From an uncultured Bacilli bacterium (lineage in GTDB: Bacteria; Bacillota_I; Bacilli_A; RF39; UBA660), in the NCBI GenBank assembly GCA_934101595.1, contig CAKORR010000001.1, positions 310,001-374,000 of the forward strand: a DNA stretch of 64,000 bases, written 5' to 3'. The notes beneath the pieces were generated by a model. That model searched no databases and had not been told where the DNA came from. It worked only from the letters and a program-made list of their open reading frames with translations. Positions 62,714 through 64,000 of the stretch are shown piece by piece. The position numbers and the translations under genes were made by a program. How positions within the stretch are numbered: the first letter of the stretch is position 1; each line of letters starts with the position of its first letter.

Positions 62714-64000
62714 TTATTTTGATTTATAATTTTTTATGTAGTCGCAAATAATTTTAACTAATTTTTTATTACCGATTTTAACATCAATACAAATATCATA
62801 ATTATTTTTATCAGAACAGTTGCTTAAAATCATATTATTATTAATAGCAAATTCTTTTATTTCTTCTTTATCATAAAATGAAATATTTAATTTGTTGGCA
62901 ACAAGTTTCCCAATTTCTTTACCATTCGTTCCATGTTCCCTAGATATAGAAATAATTAAATTATTCTTAATATTATCATTTTTTATAATTTTAATTTTCT
63001 TATCATATGAGTCTTTTAAAATAATTAATGAGATAATTGCCGTTAATACTTCGGATATCGGAAATGTCCACCAAACACTTTCTGTAACATTATTTGATTT
63101 TGTAAACAAATAAGCTATTGGAAAAACAAATATGACCAATCTTAACATTGAAATAATTAATGGCCTTATTGCATATCTAATTGACTGTAGTATTCCTTGG
63201 ATAATAACAGAAATGCCCATGAATACAAACCCAACACAAGATATTTTAAGAGCGACAGTACAAACTTTGATTATGTCCTTTGTTGATTCTCCTGCAAGGC
63301 CAAATAAATTAGAAAGTGGATAAGCAAATATTAAGAATAAAATACTTATTATTAAATTGACTATTATAGCATCAATTATTCCGTATTTAATGCAATCATC
63401 AATCCTTTTTTTATCTCTCATTCCATAATTAAATGACAATATTGAGATAATTGTATTAGATAATCCAAAAGCTGAAAATAGTGCAATTTGCTGTATTTTA
63501 TAGTAAATACCAAAAGATCCAATTAAAACTGTTTGATCTACTTTTGCTAAACCTAGTATTGCATTCATTCCAGCCATCATAATAGCAAGTAAAGTTTGCA
63601 TTAATGTTGCAGATATTCCAATATTATATATTCCCTTTATTATATTTTTATCAGGCTTCATAAACTTTATATCTCCATCTATTTCATCATTCTTTTTGTA
63701 ATGAAAATACATGGCTATAAATAACGAAACGAATTGTCCTAAAATAGTTGCCCAAGCTGCACCGGCAACACCCATTTTTAGTGGATAAATAAATATATAA
63801 TCCAAAATAATGTTGGTCATTGCTCCGGATACTTGAGAAATTGTGGATAACATTGTTTTTCCTGTAGCTTGTAAAAATCTTTCATACATAGTATAACCAA
63901 TTGATCCAAGAGATAAACATGAGCAGATTTTTAAATATGTTGATCCCATATTAATAATTTCTTTATCACTTGTAAATAAAGAAATAAAACTTTTAGAACA
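62714..64000 (-). CDS. MATE-family efflux transporter with a kinase-like C-terminal tail (partial)
   Basis: The reading frame stays open to the window edge, so the N-terminus is missing. About 330 visible residues are MATE transporter: GSIGYTMYERFLQATGKTML, MGVAGAAWATILGQ and SFNYGMRDKKRID are typical, with about eight TM helices seen. The last ~80 residues (LIISISREHGTNGKEIGKLV then ANKLNISFYDKEEI) match the N-terminus of cytidylate-kinase-like proteins, including the S-R-E-x-G-x-x-G P-loop-like start. The tail ends after about 80 residues, too short for an active kinase. Efflux of drugs or metabolites by ion exchange is expected. Confidence 0.8.
   Translation of the reverse strand, partial: CSKSFISLFTSDKEIINMGSTYLKICSCLSLGSIGYTMYERFLQATGKTMLSTISQVSGAMTNIILDYIFIYPLKMGVAGAAWATILGQFVSLFIAMYFHYKKNDEIDGDIKFMKPDKNIIKGIYNIGISATLMQTLLAIMMAGMNAILGLAKVDQTVLIGSFGIYYKIQQIALFSAFGLSNTIISILSFNYGMRDKKRIDDCIKYGIIDAIIVNLIISILFLIFAYPLSNLFGLAGESTKDIIKVCTVALKISCVGFVFMGISVIIQGILQSIRYAIRPLIISMLRLVIFVFPIAYLFTKSNNVTESVWWTFPISEVLTAIISLIILKDSYDKKIKIIKNDNIKNNLIISISREHGTNGKEIGKLVANKLNISFYDKEEIKEFAINNNMILSNCSDKNNYDICIDVKIGNKKLVKIICDYIKNYKSK

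Noticed and set aside
1..64000. TGA read as Trp (Mycoplasma-type code)
   Set aside because: TGG is used throughout for Trp, TGA closes genes at operon joins (for example scpA and the ATGA overlap at 51300), and no frame needs TGA read-through.
1..64000. CRISPR arrays, rRNA genes, insertion sequences with transposase
   Set aside because: No regularly spaced repeats, rRNA segments or transposase genes were seen on either strand.

Overview
The window is strongly AT-rich and read with the standard bacterial code: TGG is the normal Trp codon and TGA works as a stop. Most genes lie on the minus strand in tight operons with GAGGTGAT or AGGAGG type ribosome binding sites. The gene set points to a walled, low-GC Bacillota lineage with sporulation genes: spoVAC-D-E, spoIIAA-sigF, a sigH-like factor beside rlmB/secE/nusG, scpA/scpB, LCP and LtaS-like wall enzymes. 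An uncultured gut Bacilli relative fits best; this is an inference from gene content, and no species is claimed.

Layout. 1-24.6 kb: start of an unidentified gene, prs, a degenerate histidine phosphatase, a two-component system, a membrane-anchored thioredoxin-like protein, yebC, a patatin phospholipase, an epimerase, a glycosyltransferase, a GntR-controlled ABC exporter operon, asnB, an LtaS-like synthase, a YihY membrane protein, a double-sensor degenerate GGDEF protein, a nucleotidyltransferase, a PcrA/UvrD helicase, and three unrecognised helical-repeat genes. 24.7-35.8 kb (plus strand): a NitT/TauT-type ABC importer whose ATPase gene is split by an 8,553-bp integrated element. 35.8-51.1 kb: sua5, nusG, secE, sigH, rlmB, a SipW/TasA-like secretion operon, an HD/DUF1003 pair, tRNA-Gln-gltX-tRNA-Glu, a GH25 lysozyme, a LysR regulator, a possible pseudo-ATPase, a metallophosphoesterase and an SDR. 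51.2-60.5 kb: two decayed flavodoxin genes, tRNA-Leu, then the scp/spoVA/sigF/spoIIAA gene run, an LCP protein and an unrecognised exported protein. 60.5-64 kb: a frameshifted small gene, a second GntR-ABC exporter operon and a MATE transporter fused to a kinase-like tail that runs off the window.

The standout is the element at 26122-34675. A large serine recombinase sits at its right end. Both ends share the 9-bp core CAAAGAGTT and carry matching inverted arms. Joining the chromosomal flanks at the core restores a 246-residue ABC ATPase exactly in frame at its signature motif. The recombinase and a 36-residue ORF before it have good ribosome binding sites but an ATA codon where ATG should be. 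The first ATG in the recombinase lies downstream of the catalytic serine.

The sporulation locus is also unusual. spoIIAA runs straight into sigF with no spoIIAB between them, yet a perfect Spo0A box (TGTCGAA) lies upstream.
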